Assembly (NCBI RefSeq): GCF_000002865.3
Contig: NW_001865070.1
Location: 8,012-72,011, forward strand
DNA: 64,000 bases
Source: Monosiga brevicollis MX1
Taxonomy: Eukaryota; Opisthokonta; Choanoflagellata; Craspedida; Salpingoecidae
Reading direction: 5' to 3'
Shown: one piece after another, positions 35,410 to 47,204 of the stretch
Numbering within the stretch: the first letter of the stretch is position 1
Layout of the letters: each line of letters begins with the position of its first letter
Program-made: the position numbers and the translations under genes
Notes under the pieces: model-generated
What the model was told of the DNA's origin: nothing
Seen by the model: the letters and a program-made list of their open reading frames with translations, nothing else
The model's database searches: none

Positions 35410-36477
35410 CTATTCGTCCTCCTCCTGATCAAGTGCTTCTGGATTATCGTACTCCAGAGCTGTGGAGAAACGAGGAAAGTTGACAATGATGTGCTCTGGA
35501 CTTGCGCGGCCCCGAAACTCAGACAGACGCTTTGGCGCTTCGCTTTGACGGGGCCGGGGAGTGGCACCGGGTCTAAGGGCGCCCTCCGCTTCGACCTCGA
35601 GCGCCAAGGGCGCGGGGCGAGCAGGATCATACGTAACACGTGGCTGTAACGCATTTTTGGGTCGGGATCGAGGAATGGTGCGCGAGGCCGAGGGAGCTCG
35701 TGACGGTGCAACTGCCGTCCCAGTGGCGCTCCAAGAGGCATGATAACTGGCAAAGTCAAAGGCTTCACGCGCGCGCGCCGATGCCGTGCGCTCTGCTTGC
35801 TGAGCAGCAGCCTGCGATTGGGCGGCATCAGAAACCACTAGATGCCGAGGCAAACTGGCAAGGGCGCGAGCAAAGGGGTCGTCGGGCTCTTCGCTCGCGC
35901 CGGGCATTTCCTGCACCGTGACCCGGCCCGACGTAGCCAATTCCTCCAAGCTCGCTTGGCATTGCCCCATCAGGTCCCAATAGAGGTCTGGATTGTGTAC
36001 GTAGGCCTCACACGCCTCTGGGTGACAACTGGCGCTTGGATCTGGATCCTGCAACACGACCACGGCACGCCGCAGCACGTCTACAGCTTGCGAGACTGCC
36101 ACCTGACCCAGGCTCATCTAAAACAACCCAACAATCAGCCGTCAGCACCTGTCGGTGGATTTGACACGGGTCACTTGCATACATACCTCGCCTGTTTCCG
36201 GATGCACGTTGGGATGAAAGAGCAGGGCACGTGCGTGCAACGAGAAGGCATCCTGCTTGTCATCGTAGGTGAGCTCCACGGGGAGCGCCACCTGCGGCCA
36301 GTCGGGATGCAGGTGCACCCGTAAATGGCCGCACCATCGCCGCCAACCCAAAGCCCCACTTACGCTAGGGCCCAAGTATGGCTTGATGGCTAGCGGTGCA
36401 ATGTCGACCCCGGGAAGCGCTGCGCGCTGGACCAAACGAAACTCTTTCCGCAGCCGCAATGTCTGCGGACTCTCCAT
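35410..36477 (-). CDS. AKTIP: AKTIP/FTS-like E2-variant (UEV) protein
   Basis: Three exons: 36477-36364, 36291-36187, 36117-35410; 308 residues. The fold reads as a ubiquitin-conjugating domain: LRKEFRLVQRAALPGVDIAP (AKTIP has LVVKQKLPGVYVQP), a beta region, LLFHPNVHPETGE, then helices VDVLRRAVVVLQDPDP, HPEACEAYVHNPDLY and DDPFARAL (AKTIP: LNPEAAVLYEKD, DDPYA). With the canonical GTATGT donor after HPETGE, the E2 catalytic Cys is absent, as in AKTIP. AKTIP links Hook proteins to the FHIP/HOPS vesicle machinery. The tail is Ala/Pro/Arg-rich and acidic at the end (DQEEDE), without clear homology. Both introns are near 70 bases and the first (72) is stop-free and in frame. A different UEV or divergent E2 remains possible. 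Confidence 0.7.
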
Positions 36478-37091
36478 CGCAGTCGTCTATCTCACTCGGC
36501 CAAGCGCGGCCACATCAACAAGCCTCGGTGACACCGGCGGACAGCCAGACCAGCAGGTTGTCATCAAGTCACCCCCCACGGTGGTCAAGCCACCCCGTCG
36601 CTGCTCCCTCCCTTCACACCGACGAGTCAACCGTTCCAGGAAACCCAGCACAACCTCGAACAAACACCAAGCTCGCCGTTGCCACCGACGTCGAATGCTA
36701 CGCTTTCGTCGTAAATTTCCTCCTGCTTCACAACTGCTTCTCTGCAAGTTCATCTCACACGGTAGCCATCTCTGCTGTGGCTTGACTTTTTTACTTTAGC
36801 AGTTAGCTTCCCTGTCACACTCCCTTGTGTCAACCTGCAAATCGCATCATCCTCTCTCAGCGAAATTTTCCAAACCTAGAGTTTCAACTTGGAGGGTATT
36901 TTTCAATTTTGCATGTGGTGAAAGTGTCACGCAGTTTGCAGGAGGCCGTTTCGTGGCCCCCCGAAGGCACTTGATGGCAGGGGTCGACTGCACTCTTCAC
37001 CGGGTCGGGTCGCTGAGCACGATCCCTGGCACATGTGAGAGACAAAGAGACGGACATAGACGTTGATTGATAGGAAGACAAGGGATTCAGG
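36478..37091. other. Divergent intergenic region
   Basis: Lies between the AKTIP-like and DNAJC28 starts, which point away from each other. It has no recognisable gene. Confidence 0.5.
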
Positions 37092-38909
37092 ATGTGGAAA
37101 AGGTGGATGGGGACGGTGCGAGGCGTGGCGCAACGCCGCGCCGCAAGCGCATTTGCAAACCCCTCGCTCGTGTTTCGAGACGCAGATCTCCACTTGCTAG
37201 GCTTGTCGGCAGCCACATGCACCCCAGAGGCAGCAGAGCAAGCCTACCGCCGCCTTTCACGCATTTATCACCCCGACTCCAGCCACCCCGGTGCTCAGGC
37301 CGACGCCGGCAAATTTATCCAGGTGGCCGAGGCCTACAACCGTATTCGTACCACACTGGAAACCCGGCAGCCTTCGCCCTTGCTCGATGAAAAAGCCGAC
37401 CCCCAGCAGCCTGCTGGGCCTGATATTCGACATACAGCCCCCCAACACCGCCGGTATGATCCATAGGGCTTGATTTCGCCGCGCCTGCCATTACTTGACA
37501 AAGTCAATCAATGCCCAACCTCATCAACGCCTATTTAGATTTCTGGACACGGACAGCAATCGAGCTGGTACCATCTTCCAGCGTGCGCGCTGGAAGATGC
37601 GCACCGCCCTCCATCGTGCCGTTGACACGGTACGCGCTTAAAAGGCATTTGCCACCTCCGTGTTGCCAGGGCCAGAGTCCAGTTCGTCTGGAGAAGACTC
37701 AATGCGCTTCTCTCTCTTGATCTCTCTTGAGCTCTCCCATGTTCGTGAAGTGGCCGTCCTCAGTATTCATGTTTGATGTAATGGTAGGTCACCGACTTTT
37801 CGATTCAGCAATCCCTGGCCAAGTCCGGCCAAGGCCATACCGAGGTAGGCTCGAAGCAATGCTGCCCTACCTGATGCTGTTTCTCGCACCCCGGGTCATC
37901 GAACCACTGGTGGTGAGGGCTCGTCATTTTATTCTGGCCTTCCCTCCGCCCTGTGCAGGTGGCACCTCGCGCAGATGTCTCCGAACCACGCCACGGCGAC
38001 TCTTTTGAACGTGTGTTGCCACCGCTCAAAGCTGGCAGCACCCATGCCACGCTGCGCGCTTTTGCTTTTTGTTTTTATTTTCGTTTTTATTTTTGTTGTC
38101 TTCAAGGGTAGAGGGGTTATTTCTTGCACCGGTACACCATTGCACTTCGATTCACTTCAAATGGTTATGAAAACGGAGCACGGCAGGCATGGCAGCTCAG
38201 CAGCTGGACGAAGCTATCCGCCGTGGCGAGTTTGACAATTTGCCTGGCGCAGGCAAGCCCCTCAAGACGCGCGTGGATCATGCTCCAGGGATGGACAGCT
38301 ACGACTATCACCTCAACAAAGTTCTTATCAATGCCGACTACACGCCTGATTGGATAGCCGCTCAGCGCAGTATGGATTATCTTCGCCACAAGCACTCCCT
38401 GCAGAAAGTCTGTTGCCCCCGTACTCAACCCCGCACCCTTTGACTGCATGGCTTTGCAGCTATCCGGGGTATGAAGCAGCGCTTTCGTGACCAGCTTGAG
38501 ACTGTCTTGGCACCGCAATTGGCGGCCTTGAGTGCCAAGACGGACGACTGGACTTGCCTACGTGTTGAGCCCGATTTAGAAGCTCGTGCTCGCGAGCGAA
38601 TCCTGGCCATTAATCGTGAGATTGAGAGGTGGGTTCAAACGCAACCGTATCCGTGACCGAACCCGTGTCCGTATGCCACGATGCCACGGTGCCGCGGTGC
38701 CACCCATTCTCGATAAATCAGTACTTTTTATTCCTGCGCCCGGCGCCGAATGCGATAGATACAACTTGATCGTGCCGCTGCTCCAGAACCAGCAATGTCA
38801 CGTGCGGATGGATTGGGAATTAAAGCGCCTCTGGCGCCGACATGCAGGGCAGGACGCGGCTGCAAAGCCCGCCCAGCCGCCAACTCAACGTGTTGATAAA
38901 ACGGGGTGA
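37092..38909 (+). CDS. DNAJC28: DNAJC28-type J-domain protein
   Basis: About six exons. Exon 1 (37092 to about 37452) has a basic, probably mitochondrial leader (MWKRWMGTVRGVAQRRA) and a J domain with YRRLSRIYHPDSSHP, so the HPD motif that stimulates Hsp70 is present. It joins in phase to FLDTDSNRAGTIFQRARWKM, then to a short exon from 37961 (VAPRADVSEP). The DUF1992 region follows: LDEAIRRGEFDNLPGAGKPL with LNKVLINADYTPDWI, exactly the DNAJC28 pattern, then IRGMKQRFRDQLETVL and finally YNLIVPLLQNQQCHV, ending at a stop at 38907. The exact bounds of the third exon are unsure. The role of DNAJC28 is poorly known; a mitochondrial or Golgi co-chaperone is suggested for relatives. Confidence 0.9.
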
Positions 38910-39064
38910 GAAGAATTTGTATTCTTGCCTCGGACTGCATAATAGACGATTTAAAAGACTCTCTACTTGACGCACACGTGGCTGCTTCGGCCAATACCCA
39001 GCGCATGCCTACGGCATCACGCCCAGCAACACGGCCGCATAAGCACAGTACCACTTGTTGAAAA

Positions 39065-40118
39065 CTACAAAACAGATGACTCATATGCTTCATCGTTCTC
39101 GTCTCGACCTTCTTTTGCTGCCGTTTCCCCTCGGACACGGTTTGGCAAGTTTGGAAAGGTCTTGGATGCGAGGGGCGAGACGACGTACCCAAGACCAGCA
39201 CCAATCAGAACGGGCGCTGGCCATGTCTGCCAGGGACTGCGCCAGTCGAGTGGGAGAAGAGCGCATGCCACCCAAGCGCCGGCCAACGTCCAAAGGGCTT
39301 GTGTTCGCAGTCGCCGCAGAGAAGCCACGGCCTCTGCACCTCCCGGAGCGGACCAAGATCTGGACAGAGAGGAAGCAGTGAAGACACACGGGCCCGCCAG
39401 TGTCCCAGTGCACAAGCCATGGCAAAGAGCACGTACGGAAAAGAGTTGGCATAAAAAGCGGCCCAATTTGCTTGTCGAGTACCCAGGGCCCAACAGACAG
39501 GTAGGACCACGAGCGTAACGAGCGCGACCGTCACGTGCACTGTTCCAGCCAGCCCAACGCTGCCAGCACCGACGGGCACAGGGATGATGCTGTTTGTAAG
39601 ACTCAAGCTGAGCACAAGCAAGGCAGTACAAAAGTTTGTCAAGCCTCTTGAAAGTCAAAAGGCACATACCCATGCAGCGGCGCGCCTAGCGCAGCTAGGA
39701 TTAGGCCGCACGTCACTAGCATGCCTGGCACCAGCACCGCTAGCGCCATGATGCGCCGTGCTCCCTAGAATCGAATCCAACACGAGTGGATGCAAAAGTG
39801 AAACAGCCGAGGGAAGGATAGGCAAAGCAGTATGCAGCGGCATCTACAACCACAGACCTGTCGCATTGATTCCGCCCGAGGGGCACCTCGCTTGCCACTG
39901 GAGAGTAGGGCCAGTGCCAGCGCGAGGAAAAGCAGGCTCGTCGCGACCAAGTTCAGCAGAGTGTGCCCCAGCTCCATCTCCAAAATAGATTCACGACCAT
40001 TCACCGCCGCGGCTGCCGCTTCTTGTCGCCAGCAACACCATGCTGTCACAACCGCCAGCCCCACTCCCGCCCCCGCCCGCGCCACCTCCGCGCCTCTCAA
40101 GCCACCATCACGCCCCAT
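39065..40118 (-). CDS. PIGF: PIG-F, subunit of GPI ethanolamine-phosphate transferase
   Basis: Four exons, frame-checked: 40118-39858, 39764-39670, 39601-39437, 39359-39065; 271 residues. Several hydrophobic segments (LLNLVATSLLFLALALALL; MALAVLVPGMLVTCGLILAA; VTVALVTLVVLPVCW) span the membrane. The C-terminal family signature is clear: ALWTLAGAWVACALLPLDWR followed by SPWQTWPAPVLIG and GYVVSPL (human PIG-F: IPLDWDRPWQVWP). PIG-F stabilises PIG-O and PIG-G, which add ethanolamine phosphate to the GPI anchor in the ER. It lies head to head with PIG-C, 327 bases apart. Confidence 0.9.
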
Positions 40119-40229
40119 CGTCTGTAGCGTACCACCCCCCAAAAAAAAAATTCGAAATTTAAAAAAAACACGAAATTCGTAACACCATCATTTGAAAATT
40201 CAAAAACGAACGTTAAAATTTTGAATTCC

Positions 40230-40269
<40 letters not shown>

Positions 40270-40445
40270 TTGACATCGCCAGTGCCTCCGATTGACGTTG
40301 GGAGCGGTGTGTGCCGTGTGCCAGGGCAGGGCATTGGCGCAAAGCTGGCTGGCAGCGTTGGCACGAGTACTGCTTGTATGAAGGGGAGCCAGCCGCATTG
40401 CAAAAGGACGCGTGGAGATGGCCGGAGCATGAGAGCGCGACGATC
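40119..40445. promoter_or_regulatory. Shared intergenic (probable bidirectional promoter) of PIG-F and PIG-C, with (CA)n
   Basis: Only 327 bases separate the two divergent start codons. The interval has A-rich stretches (40139-40205) and a (CA)n run of about 37 bases (40232-40268). Promoter function is inferred from the layout. Confidence 0.5.
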
Positions 40446-41645
40446 ATGACCTCAACACCCAGCACGACCTGGCGGCGGGTGCTGTATGTCCGACAAGCCT
40501 TTCCCGACAACTATGTCGATCCAAACTTTCTCGCACGCTGCCAACGCCAAGGTCAGTTTGCTTTGGTGGCTCTGTATGTTACGTCCGGTCCCACTGCATG
40601 CACTTGGCTCACCTACCCCGTGCCTTGTTTTATCCCAGCGCCGCGCCTGATGCCCTGGACAGAGCTGATCTACACGCGATGCTACGCCACCCTCAATCTG
40701 GTCGCCATCTGCCATATCGTCCTGCATTTTCTTGAACTGGATGGCCATGTCATGACCACAGCCTCGACAGCACCTTGGCTAGCAAGCTGTTGGAGCTGGC
40801 TGTTATACGCCGCCAGGTACGCGCGCCTTGGCGATCGACCTGCCAGCACATGATCAGTGCTGCGCTCTCTCAGCGTAGCTCATGTCCATGCTCCAATCGC
40901 TGAATCGTGACTAGCTCTGGCTGGCCCCAGCACCGAGCCCGACTCCTGGCTACAACCCTTTATGTCATCATGCTGGTGCTTGGCGAGCCAGCGCTGCTGC
41001 ACCTCACGGTAAGGCAGCAGGGTTGCGCATCCACAATACTCTGGTGACGCCCTTCTTTTACGCATGCTCCACTGAACCCACGTCCACCTCTGCATGCCAG
41101 GCCTCAATCAGCTCGGACACCATCTATTTCATGACGGGGGCGCTACTGGGCCTGCAAACGCTTATCCTCCCCTTGCAGTCAGACGAGACTTTGGCTGTTC
41201 TAGCCAACAACGTGGGGCTTTTTGCCATGGTCTGCTTAGCTTCGCGCCTGGCCTCCCCGTCCACTCTCGTTTTTTTGGCCACCGCACTGCCCCGCCTCGT
41301 GCTACTGCCCAACACAGCCCGGACCCTCCTGGTACGCCACGCCATCGCCCTTGTACCTTGATGCGGGCCCTTTGACTGGCACTGGATACCTCACACCACC
41401 GTGGCTTGCAACCGATGAATGGGCTGCAGCAACGTCGAGCAACCCGTTTGCCCTGGTTAACCTTGCTGGATGCGTTGGTCCTTTTAGCACGCTCCACTCA
41501 GATCGTTGTGCCTCAGGCTTGGCGGGGCACTCCGACTCTGGGGCTTGGTACTGCACTAGCTCTGTGGCACTTTGGGGCATCCGTGTTGTACAACAACTGG
41601 CAGACAAACCTCGAGACCCGTACCCAAGCGGCGCTGTCCCCCTGA
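40446..41645 (+). CDS. PIGC: PIG-C, subunit of GPI-N-acetylglucosaminyltransferase
   Basis: Five exons, frame-checked: 40446-40551, 40639-40816, 40915-41008, 41101-41331, 41430-41645; 274 residues (human 297). The N-terminus WRRVLYVRQAFPDNYVDPNF matches the PIG-C signature (VLYERQPFPDNYVD). Later come ISSDTIYFMTGALLGLQ (human VSTDTIYAM) and NNVGLFAMVCLASRLASPST (human LNMAIFASVCLASRLP). Several membrane segments are visible. PIG-C is part of the GPI-GnT complex that starts GPI-anchor synthesis on the cytosolic face of the ER. The gene is adjacent to PIG-F, a late-acting subunit of the same pathway. Confidence 0.93.
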
Positions 41646-41969
41646 GCCGCGCTGGAACCACAGCTCCTCTTCTTCCCAACTCCTTCCCGCTGCGCGGGCC
41701 TTCTTTCCTCTTTTTGTACAAGTGTCACTGCCCTTGAGCAGTGTGCATGCTTTGACTGAGGTTGACCATAAATCGCTCGGCCAACCATAAATTGCCCTGC
41801 CTGCACCCCCTGTCCCTTGGAGCTCGCTGGACTCAAACCAGCACGCAGACGCAAAAATTGCTTTGTTTTTTTTAATTTGATTCAAAGTTTGCAATCGGTC
41901 GAAAAACAAAACCGCCGATTGGAACACAAAAAGCGGCCCAGCCGCGTGCAGCAGAACAACGTGTGATAC

Positions 41970-43401
41970 TTACGCCAGCTGGTCGATACCTTTGAGGACG
42001 AGCAGCTCATGCAGCAGGTCACGCTGCATTGCATTGAGACGTGGGTAGACATCGAGCTATCACAAAGACAAAGACCAAGGACAAGCATAGGGTGCGTGAG
42101 CACGCGACCATGCGTGCACACGCAGAGCAAAAGCCGGCGCTGACCTGTGCCTGCTGTATCGACTCGGCATCATCCTCCTGAAACATAGTCATCAAACGTG
42201 CGTACATGAGAGACAAATCATGCCGTCGAAGGTGGCACGCCTGCGACCGTGTTACTGGATATACGCACCGCCAGGGCCATGACAAGATGGCGCAGTTGCA
42301 GTTCAAGGTTGACATCGAGGTGCTGAGCAATCGGGGACATGCTCAAGCTTGTGTATCTGCCACAACATTTCACAACCAAGCGGCCGGCAGGGGCACGGGG
42401 CAGATTGAGACGGAAAGCCATCACCAAAGGAAAAAACGTGATCAAGCCGTCAACGTGCGACGGACCTGAGGCGAAGACCACGGAAGATGGTGGCTTGATC
42501 CGGATCGGTCAGGTGTAGGCAAAACATGAGCAGGAGAGCCGTGACTTCAGCATCAATGGCCACCTGACGCGCTGCACCATAGGTGGCCAGGCGACCAGCC
42601 AGCAAGAAGGGGTCCCCGTCCTCGGTTGAAGCTGATTACTCATGCAAAGTTAAAAAAATGATGAGGAGTGGGGTGCAATCGTTGATACGCGCTGCGCGGC
42701 TCACGAGCCAGGAAAGCAATTTTGGTGACCCGCCTTTCTCTCGGTGCATGATCCTCATACCATTGGAATCAAACATGGAGACGACTGTGTGGACGATGTG
42801 AACGACTGAGTTGGCAGCGCGCCGATACCACTTGAGGCGGAGCTGCCAGGTTGGGATAACACCACAACGTCAAAGGTCAGGACATCCGCCCGCACATCCT
42901 TGAGCCTCTTTCGCAAGTCGAGCGAACAAAACAACCGAGAACATGGCTGTACCTCGCACTCCAAGGCATCAAAGAGACACTGAATGGTCATGAGCGGACT
43001 CTGAGCAAAGGTAAGCACGCCCGCAGCCACAGGAAGCGTGAGCATAAACCAGCAAAAGTGGCCAGCAAGTTTTTTTGTTTTGCTCGGCAGCTACCTCGGT
43101 CAGCATATCACTGGCTTTCAAGTAGTAGCGAACGGCATCTTCTAGATGTGAGAAAATCTAGATGGTGGTCAAACACCTTGAGCGCTGGACCTCACCACGA
43201 CAAGGGGACAGCTCGTACCCATCCCTATGCTGAGGTGAGGGCTTGAGCGATGAGTAGCATCAGCAATTGACACAGGCTGACCTTCATGACATGGGCTAGC
43301 TCAATGCACAAGGTAGTGGCATAGGCAGCCAAACCGAGCTGAATATACAACTGCTCGAGGCAAGGAAGGGAGGTCATGAGCAAGACGGCAAGTACGTTGC
43401 T

Positions 43402-43435
<34 letters not shown>

Positions 43436-44086
43436 AAGGAGCTGCAAACATGAACCTGAATGGCCAACAGGTAGCAGTTAACGCCGTCTTGGTAATCGCT
43501 CTCGTCGGTCACCGTCAAATGCGCCCGATCGGCGGCCTCGGCCGTAAACATGAGCTGGCCTACGACCAATCAACATGTCGAGCGGTATGTGGCAGTGAGC
43601 CGGTCGGGATGCAAGGAAATGTCGGTGCAGTCACTGCAAGGCGGGGGCGCAAGAGCTCAAGGCCACGGTCAAACCACCTACCCGCCTTGACCAGCGTGTC
43701 CGCCTCTTTATCGTGTTGCTTGACGGCGGCTTCACAGCTAAAGGCGCAAAGAGTGAAGCCAGCGAAACTACACGAGCTGTACCTGCTCACTCGCAATACG
43801 CGCAACATACCGTGCGGCAGCAAGTGCACAAAAGGCAGCATAGCTATTTTTGCCCTCTTCGGCAAGCTGTCCCTGAAGCTCGTGGAAAGACAGCGCCGCC
43901 TCGCCATGGTTCGGCCGGCGCATGAACCGCCTGCGCCAGTGCGCGTGTGTCGCCAGGATCGGCGGGAAGAGCAGGGCATGAATGACCGTTGCCCCGACTT
44001 CATCACGGCCAAGCTCAACCCATGACGTACTTTTTCAATCGCCCTTGAATCGCGCGATACGACTCGTAAAAGTCGGGCGCCTCCAT
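41970..44086 (-). CDS. F8A1: HAP40/F8A (huntingtin-associated protein 40) homologue
   Basis: About a dozen exons. Exon 1 (44086-44031) reads MEAPDFYESYRAIQGRLKK and joins in phase to exon 2 (43930-43811) RFMRRPNHGEAALSF, then SYAAFCALAAAR; exon 3 (43737-43682) CEAAVKQHDKEADTLVKA. Human F8A has KLKKRFLRKPNVAEAGEQF then PYAAWCQLAVARC, a clear match. TPR-like helices continue: AAYATTLCIELAHVMK, DAVRYYLKASDMLTE, SPLMTIQCLFDALECE, LRLKWYRRAANSVVHIVHTV, GDPFLLAGRLATYGAARQV, HLDVNLELQLRHLVMALA. The last exon LDVYPRLNAMQRDLLHELLV matches LLTAEQNHLLHLVLQ. HAP40 binds and stabilises huntingtin. An A-run of about 32 lies in the intron at 43401-43432. Confidence 0.85.
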
Positions 44087-45049
44087 CTTCACCAAGTCAC
44101 CAGTTCACGCCCGACCCCACGTTGCCTTTTGCGCTAGTCGGCGGAAAACTACTCACACCCGAAAAGTTTTATAATTTGTCGTGTAAATTTTCACAAGATT
44201 TTACGAATAACCTTCAAAAATTTAAAAAGATTTCAGCTTCATAACAGCTGCTCGAATCGCAGATTTACGGACAAAAGTGGAAGCGACGCAATCGTACGCA
44301 CTGTGCATGTGTTCTCTGTGCTTGGTGCCATGCGCTGCATGTCGACGCTTCTGCCACTGAATACCATATACATATAACCTGTTTTTTTTTTCTGGTTTTT
44401 TTTCTGGTTTTTTCTGTTTGTTTGTTTTTTTCGTATTTTTTCTGTGCGGATCCAAATATCAATTGCTGCTGCTGGCCCAGCCAGCCAGGGAGTTGCCTGA
44501 CCCAGAACAACGGTCGAGAAGCATTCATTCATAAAAAGATGCCAGTGAGACACTTGGATCTCCCACCATTTTATTTAAAAATTACCTAGTTTTTGGTGTG
44601 CTATGGGGGGTCAGAGGATGGCTATGAAGCTGACTGCTCTTTACTTTGCCGATAGAGTCTCCCCACAGTGCTCTGTGATTATGGCCCCGCAAGTCTTTGC
44701 ACTGCCCTTGCATGCATATCCGCCTCCAGTTGTTGTACAAATTGTGGCTTCATAAAATCATGATTAATTTTTGAAAAGCGCCGCTTACACCGACCAGCAG
44801 GTCGGATTGCTTCCTCATTAAGCCTGGGCCACCGTCATGATATGGCATGCACTGTGCAGCACGGTCAAACAGTCACTCGGTCGAAACGAGAAAGAACAAG
44901 TCAGAACACAAGCACCGCAGCAGCCCACTCCTCTACCCAAAAAGAGTCACGCAAAGAAGTAACAGCAATGAAGGCCCAACGAACACGAGTGCTTGAGCCG
45001 AACTGCAGTCCTCGTTCTTATCCTACAAACACCGGCCCTCACGTGAGGT
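44087..45049. other. Intergenic, A/T-rich
   Basis: Between the HAP40 start and the 3' end of the next minus-strand gene. Strings of T mixed with CTGG at 44380-44450. No gene recognised. Confidence 0.55.
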
Positions 45050-45286
45050 TCAACTCGTTGTACGCGAGAGAGTAAGCTGTGGAGTTTTCAAGGGCCTCAC
45101 CGGATCGCAGCGCGCCAGGTACAGGGGCGCCGTGTGTGACCACAGCATCTGCGCGCCCCGTTGAGTCAAGTCGGCACGCAAAACTGCAGCTTCATTGGAC
45201 GAAGCCAGAATAGCATGAACTTGAACGATGGTGGTACCCGATGCCGCGTCCTACTCGTGACAACGAGAATATCATTGGAAAAGGCA

Positions 45287-45329
<43 letters not shown>

Positions 45330-45727
45330 AGAGAGAGCGTGCGTTCGCGCGCGCAAAAGTAAAACATCCAAATGGAATCGTTTGGACTTGTCCAACATAC
45401 CTCTGCGAGACTGAAGGTGGTCACGCTCGAGTTGGCCAGCCCAAAATTGCGCAGCACATCAGCCCGCGCCGCTGCAAGGACACCTGCCATATCATGTGCC
45501 GCTCAGTACGTGTATTGACTTGCACAGAAGCGGGCAGAGCGGGTGCAATCAATCTTTGGCTGTCTGCCATGTAATCAACACGAGCTCACTTTGTCGATGA
45601 TCAAGCGCCCACGAGAAAGCCATGTTGGCAGGCAGCGTCAAGTTGAAGGAAACCTATTCTCATGTTGACACAAGTTCTGATGAGGGTCAAACTTTGAATG
45701 TGTTGCATTTAATTGTGATGTTGCAAG

Positions 45728-45758
<31 letters not shown>

Positions 45759-47151
45759 CCAGCACGCATACCTGGCCAGGGGAAAAGTCGAGGCACGCAT
45801 CGTAAAGTTCTGCACCACACGGCGAGCCTTGAATGCCACAGCAACTGTTGGATAGGAACTGCAATCGCCGAAATAGGTTGCGAGCGACAGATGCTGTTGT
45901 TGCCATTTCCTCATGAACGAGGCGCTGAGAGTGAAAACAGCAGTTGAGACTTGTCACCTCGACTTGCATGCTCTTGGCGCAACCATCCACACAGGCCGAT
46001 GGCGAGTTCCAGACGGAGCATAGCTCCTGGTATGACAAAAGAGTTTGTGAACAAAAGCATCCGCACTCAAATCTCTGGGAAAACGATCGGCTTTTGAGCG
46101 GCCAACTATAGCCAAGCTAGCTCACCGGCTTGGCACAGCTTCCATCCACATCCGTTGGCGCACAAGATCCTGAAGGTTCCACAGCTACAGGCACGAGGGG
46201 TGAATGGACGGACACACGACCAATATTGAGTGGCCCGCCCGAGAGCACAAGAATCCGTCAAGGACATCAGCGCCTTTCGATCACTGGTGTAAGCAACTTA
46301 CGCTCGAGATAGTACCGCTCCACCGTGGGTTGAAGCTGTGCTGCACATTGCCGGCCTATAGCCCAATGGGAAAGAGGCAGTAGAATAAGACGGCAAGAGG
46401 CAAAATGCTGTCACCCATGTCATACAGGTGCTTTAACCAACCGTTACCATCCACAGCGCAAGCATGCTGCAGGAGGGCCTGATAAGCAAATGAAGCTGCT
46501 TCGCCAGTGTGCTCGCGATCGGCTTCCCAGGCCCAGTCAAGTGCGGCACATCGTCCCAGCTGGGAGAATGCACATACTTGCTCCAACTCATGGTTGAGAC
46601 CCACGTTGGCAGCATCTGCTTGCCGCAAACCACCATCGTATAAAGCATGAGCCGGAGAGGAATAGTATGGTATCAAAATGACATCGTGCAGAGACCCATT
46701 TGCTGCACTCACCCAATTCTGGATGTGTCATTAGGGCTGCAGCCGTGCTTTCGGCCCCGTGGGACCGAGCTGACGTCAAGTCAGAGGAGCAATATCTAAG
46801 CAGAACGGGCCTTTGCATGAGCGATTCAGGTGCACCAGATCCCAAGCACAGTTCGTGACGCAACGTTGCTCATACCTGTCCCGCGAGCGAATGCAGACAA
46901 AGGCGTGGTCGGTGTTGATGGATAAAAGCTGGGCATATTGCGTTTGAAGAGCAAGACGACGGTGATGGCAGAGGGTGCATAACCGGGCCAGGCGTGCTTG
47001 CTGCGAGGTCAAATTGCCCTGCTGAACCATGCTCGCTTGCAGCAAAGCAAGATGCTCCGCGGCCTCGGCGGAGCACCATGTTGCTCCATCCTGATTAGGG
47101 TTGTGACCAAGGAAGGGACAGGCGTGAGCATTTCATCGTTGCGCAAAATGG

Positions 47152-47204
<53 letters not shown>

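Noticed and set aside
36118-36186. Reading the AKTIP-like protein as an active E2 with GEVCM
   Set aside because: The Cys lies beyond a strong GTATGT donor, and the rest of the protein fits the Cys-less AKTIP family better. Kept as a finding only.
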